Assembly: GCA_949825065.1 (NCBI GenBank)
Contig: OX463842.1
Coordinates: forward strand, 4,739,723-4,803,722
Direction of reading: 5' to 3'
DNA: 64,000 nt
From: Odontocerum albicorne
Taxonomy: Eukaryota > Arthropoda > Insecta > Trichoptera > Odontoceridae
This document shows positions 54,525-64,000 of this stretch, piece by piece. Both the position numbers and the translations under genes were made by a program. Position 1 is the first letter of the stretch, and every line of letters begins with the position of its first letter. Under the pieces are notes generated by a model. It searched no databases and was not told the DNA's origin. It saw only the letters and a list, made by a program, of their open reading frames with translations.

Positions 54525-55083
54525 CCTGAGAAATTGTAGCATGGTCCCTGTGACAGTTCACAAATTTGCCCCCTTGTAACGACGTTCAGTAATTTTAATT
54601 ATTTTATCAACTTTAATATAAGCCTCGATTCTAATAAATAGCAAGTTATTTAGATAAATACATTACATGAAACTAACAATAATGACAAATTAATACATCT
54701 TGTTACAAATTACCAAAAATGTGGCAGTTTGTTAAAATCAAATAATATTTGGTGACGTTTGTCAAAAGTCACTACGTTAGTCTGCATTGGCTAGGGATGG
54801 AGTATACGATAATTGGATTTTCTATGTTTTTATACCTAAAATTAAATGTTCGTAATGAGTATTAATTCAAAATGGATCTTGGCCTATTTAAAGATAGATA
54901 CAAATCATACAATACATTAGAAAGTCAGTATAATGAAAATTAGGAATTAAAACGTCAGTTTAGAGAAAAACAATTTTTCCATTCATAAAAAAACTATTCG
55001 ATTTGTAAAATAAAAATATTTTACCCCATCCCTTTGAGACATGACATTTCAAATGTCACAGGAACCATCCTACATTTTCTTAA
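54525..55083 (-). mobile_element. CTTGAG MITE family, copy 7 (reverse)
   Basis: Left CTGAGAAATTGTAGCATGGT, right complement CTTAAGAAAATGTAGGATGG. Full-length body with the CATTGGCTAGGGATGG block. Confidence 0.8.
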
Positions 55084-55244
55084 GTATAAGTACCACATAA
55101 TAAAATTTACATCTCGCCATACACAATTTTCTATAATGATTTTTTTACATTTTATACAGGTTTATCCCAATTACATAAAATAACAAGAAAACATTGCAAA
55201 GTCTATATACAACATAATAACAACAGGAACAATGTTACTCCTGT

Positions 55245-55715
55245 TTCCCTGTGAAGTTTCCCGCCCCACTTTTTTCTACGTCGTCCTTTACTGTCCATGC
55301 AGTGAGACTCTGGAATCAGTTACAAACCAATATAAGACTCGCTCCGTCCTCGGCATGCTTTAAGAAGCGACTGAAAACCCTCTTAATTTCTGGTCATTAA
55401 AATAATGTGTTTCATTCCTGATTTTTCTTTTCCTTTCCTCTCCACCATCCCTTCCTTTCCTTTTGATTGATGATATCTCAATTTATATGAAAAAGAATGT
55501 TCGGGTGATTGTCCGTCTTTGTGGGGTTCGTGGGCATATGCTCACGTATGTGTTTATGGACTTCGTGAGGATGTAGTTATTTGAATGATTTATGCAACCA
55601 TGTAACTTGCTTCATTTACTTTTGTCTGGTTGGTTGGAAGAGATTGCCGCCAGGCAATAATCTCGCCAGATTATATTTGCAATAAATGTGTTAAATAAGT
55701 AAATAAGTGACTCAG
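55245..55715 (+). mobile_element. Jockey/CR1-like LINE 3' end, copy 4
   Basis: Plus-strand version of 783-1445: TVHAVRLWNQLQTNIRLAPS, then CFKKRLKTLLISGH, then the UTR and TTGGTTGGAAGAGATTGCCG tail ending AATAAATGTGTTAAATAAGT. Confidence 0.8.
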
Positions 55716-56785
55716 TTACTTGTATACATAAAAAAAATCACTAATGAGTTCAATCCTCAATTTATCCACCGATATGTGGAAGATATCGATTTAATAAAAT
55801 TTATTCAACAAACTCATTCCGTGTGCGAGTGGTGATGGTCTTAAAAGGTATGTTCATGAATACGACACTGAAAACAACCTTAATTTGCGATGGCGTTAAT
55901 AATTTTCCTGTACGAGTACATTAAACAAAAGTCTGAGAATCAACAAAGTGTTCGCTGTTTTTCTCGTCTCGTTCGCTGTTTTATTTATTTATAAATATTC
56001 TAACGAATTCGTAGATCTCCTCTAACTTAAGCGATAATATCCCAGCGAATCCATTAATACTCGTATAATATGGAATACAGCTATTGAAAAAATCATATTC
56101 TTTGCAATAAAAGAGTCGCAGAAATATCTTTTGATCTCGCTCAACTATCAGAGAATCGTGGATTCCTCTCGGGTTCCAAATGCTTGAGCCGCACTCTAAT
56201 CTACTGCGATCCCAGTTAATTATAAAAAGATCTCACAACAGCGTCGCCATCAAATACCGTAGAGAAGAGATTCTTATCACAAATCCCAAAACTTTATCAG
56301 CAAATAAACACGTATAGGTTCTCTCTTATTTTAAGATAATATGATCTTGTGTGCGATTTCGGAATGTACACGTATTTATTTATGTATGATACATACTTTG
56401 TTGCTATCAAAGAACCTATTTATTTAAGTTAATCTGATGTGCTATTTGTCGTTTTAGTTTTTTATATTTTTCTGCCGTCTATTAATTATTTATTTTTGTC
56501 TTAATCTACATGTACAATGGCTGAAAAACAAACGGCTGGATTCGCTCTATATTGGTGGGGTGTATCTAGGCCGGGAGGACGAGATTAGCCCAGACGCTTT
56601 GATAGGTTATTTTATAGATGTATTTTCTGCTATTTATCTCGAGATATATGTGCGATTTCGGAATGTACATACTACAAGTATGTTGCTTTCAATAAACCTA
56701 TATTTATTTATACATGCTTCTCACTTCACTCTATTAAAGATCTGGCCCGCATGATCCAGCTACTTTTGCCTCGGTCAGCTTAAGT
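55716..56785. other. No gene seen; AT-rich
   Basis: The sequence GTGCGATTTCGGAATGTACA occurs twice (about 56351 and 56651) with matching downstream context, a local duplication. No exon supported. Confidence 0.4.
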
Positions 56786-56789
56786 TATT

Positions 56790-56945
56790 ATTTTGTTATG
56801 CATTCTCTCCACATATCCAAACCATCCTAACACTGCTTTCTTCATCTTGCATAAAATTTCTTCATCTTGCATAAAATATTTTTTTTTATTCATGCATTAA
56901 TTTCTGATGTCTTCACTCCGCCTTATACTACGACGACGAACTCCA
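56790..56945 (-). mobile_element. RTE-like LINE fragment
   Basis: TCTCCACATATCCAAACCAT, CTAACACTGCTTTCTTCATC, and CTGATGTCTTCACTCCGCCT match the RT tail in reverse; a 19 bp stretch (TTTCTTCATCTTGCATAAA) is duplicated in tandem. Confidence 0.5.
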
Positions 56946-56963
56946 TAGCGGTAACATTATTAA

Positions 56964-57553
56964 CCTTTCCCTTCCTGTGCTAAAAAAATCCGCGCGTTCC
57001 TGTGCTGTGTATTCAATACACATGTAAAAATGAGCGATTTAAAATGGGAAAGATAAGAATATTCATAGCCAATCGCTTAAATTAATTAAATTTGAAGTCA
57101 AAACTGATAATAGAAATTTAATTGCTGAAAACATGAAAAAAAAACATCGGCCGACGCTCACAAAACGGGCGAAGAGACCACCTCAAATGGATGCCCACGA
57201 GCTACGGAAGCGAGCGAACTGAGATTATATTTCTTGCGTTCCCATATACCGAAGTAGAGTGAGACGTGAATAGCGTCGCTTCCTCACTCATAGCGGTTTT
57301 TTTAGAATTAATATACCTACGTCACACACTGGCACACGTTTGATTGTATTGGGGAATTTATTCCCGATTTTCACAAAATATCTCTGATGTGGCCGATAAG
57401 TGCTAATTATTATTAATATTATTTTTTCATTCAATGCGTAAATGTATTATGGAGGAATACCTATAATTGGAACCCAGTATTTATTATATTTATAGAGGTA
57501 TTAAAGTTTTTAGAAGCAATGTGTACTAGTTACACATCACAGGGAAGGAAGGG
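56964..57553. mobile_element. TTAA-flanked piggyBac-like MITE, copy 4 (intact ends)
   Basis: TTAA at 56960-56963 and 57554-57557; tips CCTTTCCCTTCCTGTGCT and CCCTTCCTTCCCTGTGATGT. 590 bp. Confidence 0.83.
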
Positions 57554-57950
57554 TTAACTTCCACCTAGGGGATTCGGGTTCGATTTTCGATAGTACTTAA
57601 AAAAGTGTGCCAGTCTGGTAAAAATACTCGCTTGCGCCGATCGGTAGTGTTGCCAACAAATGTAATGACGGACCGCGAGCTCCGTGCCTACTCCAAATGT
57701 TCTAAACCCGAAAGATCGCTTACTAAAGCCGAAGATAATATTGTCTTCCGGCTACGCTCTGCAATATATCCGAAACAATAATTCGAATATGTTGAGGAGT
57801 ACCATATGAAATTATAATTCGCCTTATTACAAGGTGGACACCAACACACTAATATATTTGATATTAAAAATAAATTAGTACTAACTACTACTGCTGTCTC
57901 CGGGTGAAAATTATGCTCAGAGCTAACCCCTCAGAACTAATATATTGCAG

Positions 57951-58030
57951 GCAAAACACTTGGAGATGAATTAGAATATCTATTTCAAAGACTTCAAAAA
58001 GGTGGAAGGATCGATGACTATCCCTCGTGA
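57951..58030 (+). CDS. Orphan exon-like segment (candidate terminal exon)
   Basis: A plausible acceptor (GAACTAATATATTGCAG, with a branch-point-like ACTAAT) precedes 57951. With two leading bases completing a codon, 25 codons read KTLGDELEYLFQRLQKGGRI then DDYPS and a TGA at 58028-58030. The peptide is hydrophilic and helix-like. It could be a last exon of the PDZ gene or of another gene, but a phase-0 join to the exon at 22563-22844 hits a stop after seven codons, so at least one exon would have to lie between. No family recognised. Confidence 0.22.
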
Positions 58031-58274
58031 TCGAGCATGACTATCAGTCAGCCATCTTGTGGATGAAAGACGTCTATGCGTGAATTTATTTACTGTGGGA
58101 AAACTGTTGCGTTTCAGCAAGCACACCGTCTTGACAAATCAAACCCAAAGTTCCGATAGCAAGTTGATCATAGTTCCATGATAATCGGGCAGCTTTAATA
58201 TATTGTGGCCTTTCGTTATGCAGTGTTTTATACAGCGCTATTTTTTTATTACATAATATACATACCATTATCGT

Positions 58275-58367
58275 CTACCTTTCGAGGTCGCATAAATCAT
58301 TCAAATGACTATCCATCCCCACGAAATCCATAAACACATACGTTTGCATATGCCCACAAAGACGAAA
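58275..58367 (-). mobile_element. Jockey/CR1-like LINE 3' fragment, copy 5
   Basis: CATAAATCATTCAAATGACT, then CCATCCCCACGAAATCCATA and CCCACAAAGACG match the 3' UTR of 9957-10745. Cut at 58367 by a mariner end. Confidence 0.65.
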
Positions 58368-58369
58368 GA

Positions 58370-58434
58370 ATTCCAATCGGGTGACTGACAGCGCCACACG
58401 GTGGCTGGTCCTAAAACTTTTTTTATCAAGGTAG
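58370..58434 (-). mobile_element. Isolated mariner end
   Basis: GAATTCCAATCGGGTGACTG then ACAGCGCCACACGGTGGC and TTATCAAGGTAGTA is the complement of the first ~65 bases of the mariner at 49165. Only this end is present. Confidence 0.75.
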
Positions 58435-58439
58435 TATCC

Positions 58440-59050
58440 TGTAGAATATTGACCAAGGAGTTTCAGTACTTGCATCTCCCTTAAAACAACTAACAGTTCT
58501 ACGTAATTTGGGTCGATCTGGTATCATTGCATGTGTGTGAAGACACTTCAAAATAGACGGTAACATTTGTGCCACCCTATACAAGATAATTGATTCAAAC
58601 TTTTCGCTCTTATTAACATAGCTTTGTAAAGTCGCGATTGTTATATGCCATTCTTGCAGTCTATTCACTTTACACCTTTTAACTAATGAGTGCTTCATAC
58701 AGTTATTTAACTGAGTACATCGTTCATACACATATATATGCAACTTCGATGTATTTTATTTTATTCATGTTTGATTATAAGATTTATGATTTTATAAGTA
58801 TACAGTTACGCCATACGCTTCTCAATGAAAATTATTTTTATATCATCTCTGAGTGATGATCTCAATGTGAAGAAGATATAGTTCCAGTTTTAATTAAATG
58901 ACCATGATTTTAAATTCATACAGTATTCTGTTTCAAAATCAAAACAATGAGTCGTTTACGTATTTGATATTGCAATGTAATGACACTACTCAACATTTTT
59001 TTTGTTTTTTTTTTTACGAAAACGAAAATATATTTACTTTATTTTATTAT
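58440..59050. other. No gene seen
   Basis: The minus-strand open frame 58426-58743 (LNNCMKHSLVKRCKVNRLQE) has no recognised family, although its composition is less biased than most. Confidence 0.35.
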
Positions 59051-59054
59051 TATT

Positions 59055-59680
59055 TGTAGTTAAAGCATTAACTGTGGAGGTTTGAAGACATTGTGATTTG
59101 TTTATTCCACTTTGTATAGTGATATAACCCTACAGGTTTCAAGGTTTTCACCTCATCATCAGGGGAGCATAAGTAGGTCTTGTGATCCCTTGATGAAGAG
59201 GTAAAAACCTTGAAACCGGTAGGATTATACCGTTATATAAACGGGCGTGAACAGCATTTGACTAAAAAAAATACAATATATTTATTTTATAGATATTGGG
59301 ACGCTTGATACCAAAATAACAGTAAATTTTAAATTGCCTCTGATTTCATAAATAAATTAATATAGGTTTATTGATAGCAGCATAGTATCATAGTATAAAT
59401 AGGCCAAACCCCATACGATGGTTGTCGTCGAAGAAAGACTACGATAATTGAATTTTGAATACAAGAGAGCGAGAGAGGAATACTTGGATTCTCTCCGAAA
59501 GTAATTCGAAATTTGAATCTCGGTGGGTCCGTGATACTGAACGAATTTAAATACCTAGCTAACAATTTTTGAACCGGTATAAAAGTTGAATATATAAATT
59601 GGAATAAACAGTATTTAACTAAACAAACTACAATGTATTTAAACCTCCAAAGTTTAATGCTTTAACTATAAATAAAATAC
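59055..59680. mobile_element. Foldback element containing the ACCGGTTTCAA hairpin, copy 4
   Basis: Outer arms AGTTAAAGCATTAACTGTGG (from 59058) and CCTCCAAAGTTTAATGCTTT-AACT (to 59670) are inverted, extending into GAAGACATTGTGATTTGTTT and its complement. The central hairpin at 59120-59230 has CACCTCATCATCAGGGGAGC and GAAACCGGTAGGATTATACC. Non-coding. Confidence 0.65.
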
Positions 59681-60056
59681 AAAGTATAATTAGTTAACAA
59701 CGTAATTTCATGTTAAATAGTCTAGTTTAATTTTGTTTTAACAATATTAGTTACGAATCATATTTTCATGTCAATTGTATAAATGAGCAATAAAACGTGC
59801 AACTCCTCTAATTACCTCAACTTAGGTTAATTATTGTATTTTTCGATCTTGACATGTCGCATTGAAGACATTGTAATTAGTAAAAAGAACAAATTTTATA
59901 CAAAAAAAGGTTCAATCAACGTCAACGATTAAAAATATCTTGATCAATGCCATAAATATATATCCTACTTAGCTGGGAAATATATTTTACGAAGTTTGAA
60001 AGCGGATTAGAATGAAACCGCCTTGTTTTGTTCCATGCTATTTTTTATTCTCAAAA

Positions 60057-60345
60057 TAATGAAACACTTTGCAATTTGTTTAATCAAATACTGTTAATTC
60101 CACTTTATATAACGGTATAACCCTGCCGGTTTCAAGGTTTTCACCTTATCATTAGAGGGGCACAAACAAGTCTTGTTTCTGTTTCACTGACGATGTGGTG
60201 AAAACGCTGGAAACCGGTAGGGTTATATCGTTACATAAACGGGCATCATAGTATAAATAGGACAAAACCCATACGATGGTTGTCGTCAAAGAAAGAATAC
60301 GAAAATTGAATTTTAAATACGAAGAGCGAGAGAGGAATACTTGTC
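60057..60345. repeat. Hairpin-bearing repeat, copy 5
   Basis: TAACCCTGCCGGTTTCAAGG, hairpin, then GAAACCGGTAGGGTTATATC. It then shares CCATACGATGGTTGTCGTC and GAGCGAGAGAGGAATACTT with 59400-59480, so both come from one longer element. Confidence 0.65.
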
Positions 60346-60560
60346 ATTTTGTGTTTATTCTCCTAAGTTATAGAAAATATTTCTCAGCATGTTGTGGCAA
60401 AACTTGTTGTGTCAGTCGTTATCCAAACAAATGATATATTGTTTAGAAAAACTTAAAAAATGCTTATTTGTACTGATTTTAACAGCTTATCAAAGTTAAT
60501 ATTGCTTCTCCTGTAAACTAAGGTAAAACGGACATATTAACTTCTGCCATAACGCCACAG
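60346..60560 (-). mobile_element. CTGTGGCG MITE, copy 2 (truncated, reversed)
   Basis: GTTGTGGCAAAACTTGTTGT, TCCAAACAAATGATATATTG and GCCATAACGCCACAG at the right match 16971-17227 in reverse; the outer left end is missing and it is fused to the hairpin repeat. Confidence 0.7.
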
Positions 60561-61525
60561 ATATTATATTTGCCAATCCGTTTAAAATTACATTTGCGGC
60601 TGGTTTCAGTTAAGTTTCCTTGAATAACATAAAAATATGAACTAGTCAAAAAAAAGTTAATGTTGATTTCGAATTAATTTGCAGAAAATCTTGAAAAAAT
60701 GGTTTTTTGTTATAAATTCCATTGTTTATCAGTTTAATCCGAGAGTCCGACTCAATTCAAAAGTCATCTTAACTTTTCACGGTCACCAGTTATTTAATTG
60801 AGTGATGTATCCTTATTATTTGTAGGTGTTGTTTTACTTTTTTTCTTATTGGAGATAGCAAAAATCTGTTTTAAATGGGCAATATTACAGTGACGGTAAT
60901 CTTCAACACCTAGATATAATAATAAACACTTATATTAGAGCTATTCGGAACGCTGTGAAGTTCGTCTTTAGTGATTTTTTTTAATTAAAAGGCAGAATAG
61001 CACATTATTGTCGATTATAATTTAAATATATAAGATTTTTAATAAGATATGTCGAACTATTTTTTTATTTTTGTAAATAAAATGAGACGCGCGTTGTTAT
61101 AATTCAATTATGAAATTCAAGTAATTTCTTGCATCAGTATTTTGATACAATGATGAATAAATAATGGTCGTGAGTGAACATTTTTTTAATTTTGACATTC
61201 AGCTGTCAGTTGACATGTTGGAGTGGCATCGTTGTGTTTAATACGGTTATTGAAATTGATATCAAATACGTGTATAAGAGTATTAAGTAGTTAACAACAA
61301 AAAATCAATAAAAAGTAACCAAAAAATAATTTAAAAAAACTACTTTTATTTTCATAATTGATTGTTCCTTACAATCGGGTAGTGAATCAAGCTGCAGTCT
61401 TGCTGGCACAAAATGTAGTCATCGTATTGATCAGGGTGCCCACATAAGTTGAGGGGCGAAGGGGCTAAATTAAATGAAAAAAAAATCAAATAAACTGAAT
61501 AAAACCATAAATTTAGGAAATGTAA
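60561..61525. other. No gene seen; AT-rich
   Basis: No features supported. Confidence 0.45.
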
Positions 61526-61529
61526 AAAG

Positions 61530-61600
61530 GAAAAAAGTCAGTCCAGAAGTTAATCTGCCAGGGATCGAATCAAGCGTCCTTTTGCTTAGCATGAATGTAC
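61530..61600 (-). mobile_element. tRNA-derived SINE head
   Basis: Minus strand ATGCTAAGCAAAAGGACGC (A-box region) and TTGATTCGATCCCTGGC (B box). No tail. Confidence 0.5.
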
Positions 61601-61617
61601 ATCAAAGTCTTCTTGTG

Positions 61618-62288
61618 ATGAAACGATAAAAATGATCTATTTATTTGTGAATCGAATTTTGAAGTTGTGACTTATTGACTTTTGTTAAAACGATAAAAAT
61701 GATCTATTTATTCGTAAATCGAATTTTGAAGTTGTGACTTATTGACTTTTGTTAAAACGATAAAAATGATCTGTTTATTCGTAAATCGAATTTTGAAGTT
61801 GTGACTTATTGACTTTTGTTAAAACGATAAAAATGATCTATTTATTCGTAAATCGAATTTTGAAGTTGTGACTTATTGACTTTTGTTAAAACGATAAAAA
61901 TGATCTGTTTATTCGTAAATCGAATTTTGAAGTTGTGACTTATTGACTTTTGTTAAAACGATAAAAATGATCTATTTATTCGTAAATCGAATTTTGAAGT
62001 TGTGACTTATTGACTTTTGTTAAAACGATAAAAATGATATATTTATTCGTAAATCGAATTTTGAAGTTGTGACTTATTGACTTTTGTTAAAACGATAAAA
62101 ATGATCTGCTTATTCGTAAATCGAATTTTGAAGTTGTGACTTATTGACTTTTGTTAAAACGATAAAAATGATCTATTTATTCGTAAATCGAATTTTGAAG
62201 TTGTGACTTATTGACTTTTGTTAAAACGATAAAAATGATCTGCTTATTCGTAAATCGAATTTTGAAGTTGTGACTTATTGACTTTTGA
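61618..62288. repeat. Satellite-like array, 67 bp unit, 10 copies
   Basis: Unit begins GTTAAAACGATAAAAATGAT and ends GTGACTTATTGACTTTT. Units are almost identical; the variable position alternates CTATTTATTC, CTGTTTATTC and CTGCTTATTC. The homogeneity points to recent expansion. Confidence 0.95.
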
Positions 62289-62439
62289 AAAAATAAAATG
62301 TTATATACTCGTATATGTATATTTTTGTGTATATTTTCAACAATTTTTGTACATATTTATTTAGTTATATTTGTATCAACTGCTTATTTATTATGTTTTC
62401 TTTTTTTTTGGGTTATAATTTACGTGTACAAGTGTATAG

Positions 62440-63160
62440 GCTGAAATATATCTCGTGTCATCGAGGCCAATCTCGCCCTCGGTGGGGGTCAGCTAGATGT
62501 TACGAAATAAACCCAGACATTTTAACAGTTTCTCTATACTTATTTGGCTCCCATTACATACAATGGCGTGCCGACTTTAATAAAGGTAAAGGTAGGAAAA
62601 CCATTTAGACAGTCGATCGGAGCGTGGTTGTTATTGCGACAGGATTTTGAGTACATGGGCTTTCAGGATGAATGACGAGTGGAAAAGATTTGTGTGAGCT
62701 CGTGAGTGTGGGTTTCTTCTTGTTTTAATTTTGGTTGTTTTTGTATTTGTGTTTCTGTGTATTTTTTGTTTTAATTTTTATTCTTATGATTGTGTGCGGT
62801 ATATTGTGGGATGAATATTTTTGGTATTTCTGGAGTGATGATGTGTGAGGAGTTGAATTTCACAAGATGTTTCCAGTTGTAGTTGAGTGTCACTGTTTGT
62901 CAGGTTGATGAGAGCATGCAACGGGGTTTTGTTTTTGTGTTATCAAAAATCGGAAAGAAGTATCGATTTATTTTTTCATGCTAAATATCCTCAGTAAGAT
63001 ACAGGCTAAAGCCTAGTTTACTGGGGACACGATAAATGAAAGGCAACAAACCCAGATCCATTAAAATTGTATGTCCAAATCAAATTACCTGTTGTTTTTT
63101 TGGCAAATTGTGTATATTTCTTGTCATGTGTAATAATAAAATAAATAAAATAAAAATATA
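62440..63160 (+). mobile_element. LINE 3' end (GTGTAATAATAAATAAATAA tail family), copy 3
   Basis: CATTACATACAATGGCGTGC and GGAAAACCATTTAGACAGTC match the ORF end of 41285-41497, followed by the same 3' UTR and the CATGTGTAATAATAAAATAA tail. Upstream (62440-62530) reads ISCHRGQSRPRWGSARCYEI, not shared with the other copy. Confidence 0.7.
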
Positions 63161-63464
63161 TCGTTTTCAATCAACCTTTTACTTATTTATTTAACTATAA
63201 TATATGACAATGACATACATATCTCCGCTAATTAGATCACAAGTATAATCTATAATTGCGCCAAATATTGAGAAATTTGTTACTCATAGAACAGTGTTAG
63301 AGCAATTATCGGAAATCTATCGCGAACGTATTGTTTTATCTTCAAAGTAAATCTGGGAAGCATTTATATCTTATCATAGTCGGTATATCTGATAAAAAGT
63401 GTATTTTATAACGTTAAGTTCCTACTCAAACCTGCATCAAAATAATTTAAGAGATAGTCTGATT

Positions 63465-64000
63465 TTTAGGTAATGATTTTTAGACATTTTAGGTAATGTC
63501 TGATTTTTTAGGCAATGTCTAATTTTTCTATAACTTACATTTTAGATAATGTCTGATTTTTTTTTATAACTCACATTTTAGGTAATGTCTAATTTTTCTA
63601 TAACTCACATTTTAGGTAATGTCTGATTTTTTAGGTAATGTCTAATTTTTTTATAACGCACATTTTAGGTAATGTTTTAGGTAATGTCTGATTTTTTAGG
63701 TAATGTCTGATTTTTAGGTAATGATTTTTAGACATTTTAGGTAATGTCTGATTTTTTAGGTAATGTCTAATTTTTCTATAACTCACATTTTAGGTAATGT
63801 CTAATTTTTCTATAACTCACATTTTAGATAATGTCTGATTTTTTTCTATACCTCACGTTTTAGGTAATGTCTAATTTTTCTATAACTCACATTTTAGGTA
63901 ATGTCTAATTTTTTTATAACGCACATTTTAGGTAATGTCTGATTTTTAGGTAATGATTTTTAGACATTTTAGGTAATGTCTGATTTTTTAGGCAATGTCT
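63465..64000. repeat. Mixed AT-rich tandem array running off the window
   Basis: Alternating modules TTTTAGGTAATGTCTGATTT and TTCTATAACTCACATTTTAG. A larger block (GGTAATGATTTTTAGACATT ...) repeats at 63470, 63717 and 63948, a higher-order period of about 230-250 bp. Continues past 64000. Confidence 0.9.

Noticed and set aside
58086..58268. Minus-strand 60-codon frame with balanced composition
   Set aside because: No recognisable motif, promoter or splice context; kept only as unassigned sequence.
61618..62288. 67 bp repeats considered as CRISPR-like or as an origin array
   Set aside because: The entire unit is conserved with no spacer component; no associated genes.

Overview
This looks like one stretch of an AT-rich insect nuclear genome. 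Lepidoptera is my best guess. The reasons are many mariner-family DNA transposons, non-LTR fragments ending in the TTGGTTGGAAGAGATTGCC tail, RTE-like fragments ending in tatgtatgtat runs, and long intron-like AT-rich tracts. The species call is inference; no marker gene fixes it. Nothing bacterial or organellar is visible, and I see no rRNA, CRISPR array or intact tRNA.

One conserved host gene is convincing. Five plus-strand exons lie at 3853-3996, 6767-6911, 9594-9787, 15518-16034 and 22563-22844. Their splice phases are compatible (2, 0, 2, 0, 0). Joined, they give about 427 residues: a Pro/Arg linker, a complete PDZ domain closest to PDZ2 of harmonin (the USH1C product, an Usher-syndrome scaffold), a Ser/Thr-rich disordered linker, and a charged segment likely to be coiled coil. 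The start of the gene lies upstream of the window. Its end is not seen: either the window right of 22.8 kb is a huge intron, or it is intergenic. One orphan exon-like segment at 57951-58030 could be a later exon, but its phase does not fit directly.

Almost everything else is mobile or repetitive DNA. There are six mariner or mariner-like elements plus an isolated mariner end (11.3, 17.7, 19.7, 20.4, 24.0, 25.7, 49.2 and 58.4 kb), most with readable TIRs and TA target duplications, all defective. MITE families include a ~550 bp TA-flanked CTTGAG family (seven copies), a TTAA-flanked piggyBac-like family (four copies plus a 204 bp relative), two hAT-like elements, a CTGTGGCG family, a long foldback family and a CCGTATTAGCCC family. 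Non-LTR retrotransposon 3' ends from at least six lineages are scattered on both strands, several nested or with target-site duplications. There are also tRNA-derived SINE pieces and three copies of one LTR family.

Tandem repeats are prominent: units of 21, 51, 36, 31, 71, 16, 43, 20 and 67 bp, and a mixed AT-rich array that runs off the right edge. Several open as long reading frames only because the unit is a multiple of three or the array lacks stops; these are not genes.

No new enzymatic or defence system is evident. The most interesting signals are transposon biology: two mariner copies sharing one internal deletion, clean nested insertions, a hairpin-bearing repeat with a hammerhead-like core motif, and the LTR family with a miniature two-LTR arrangement.
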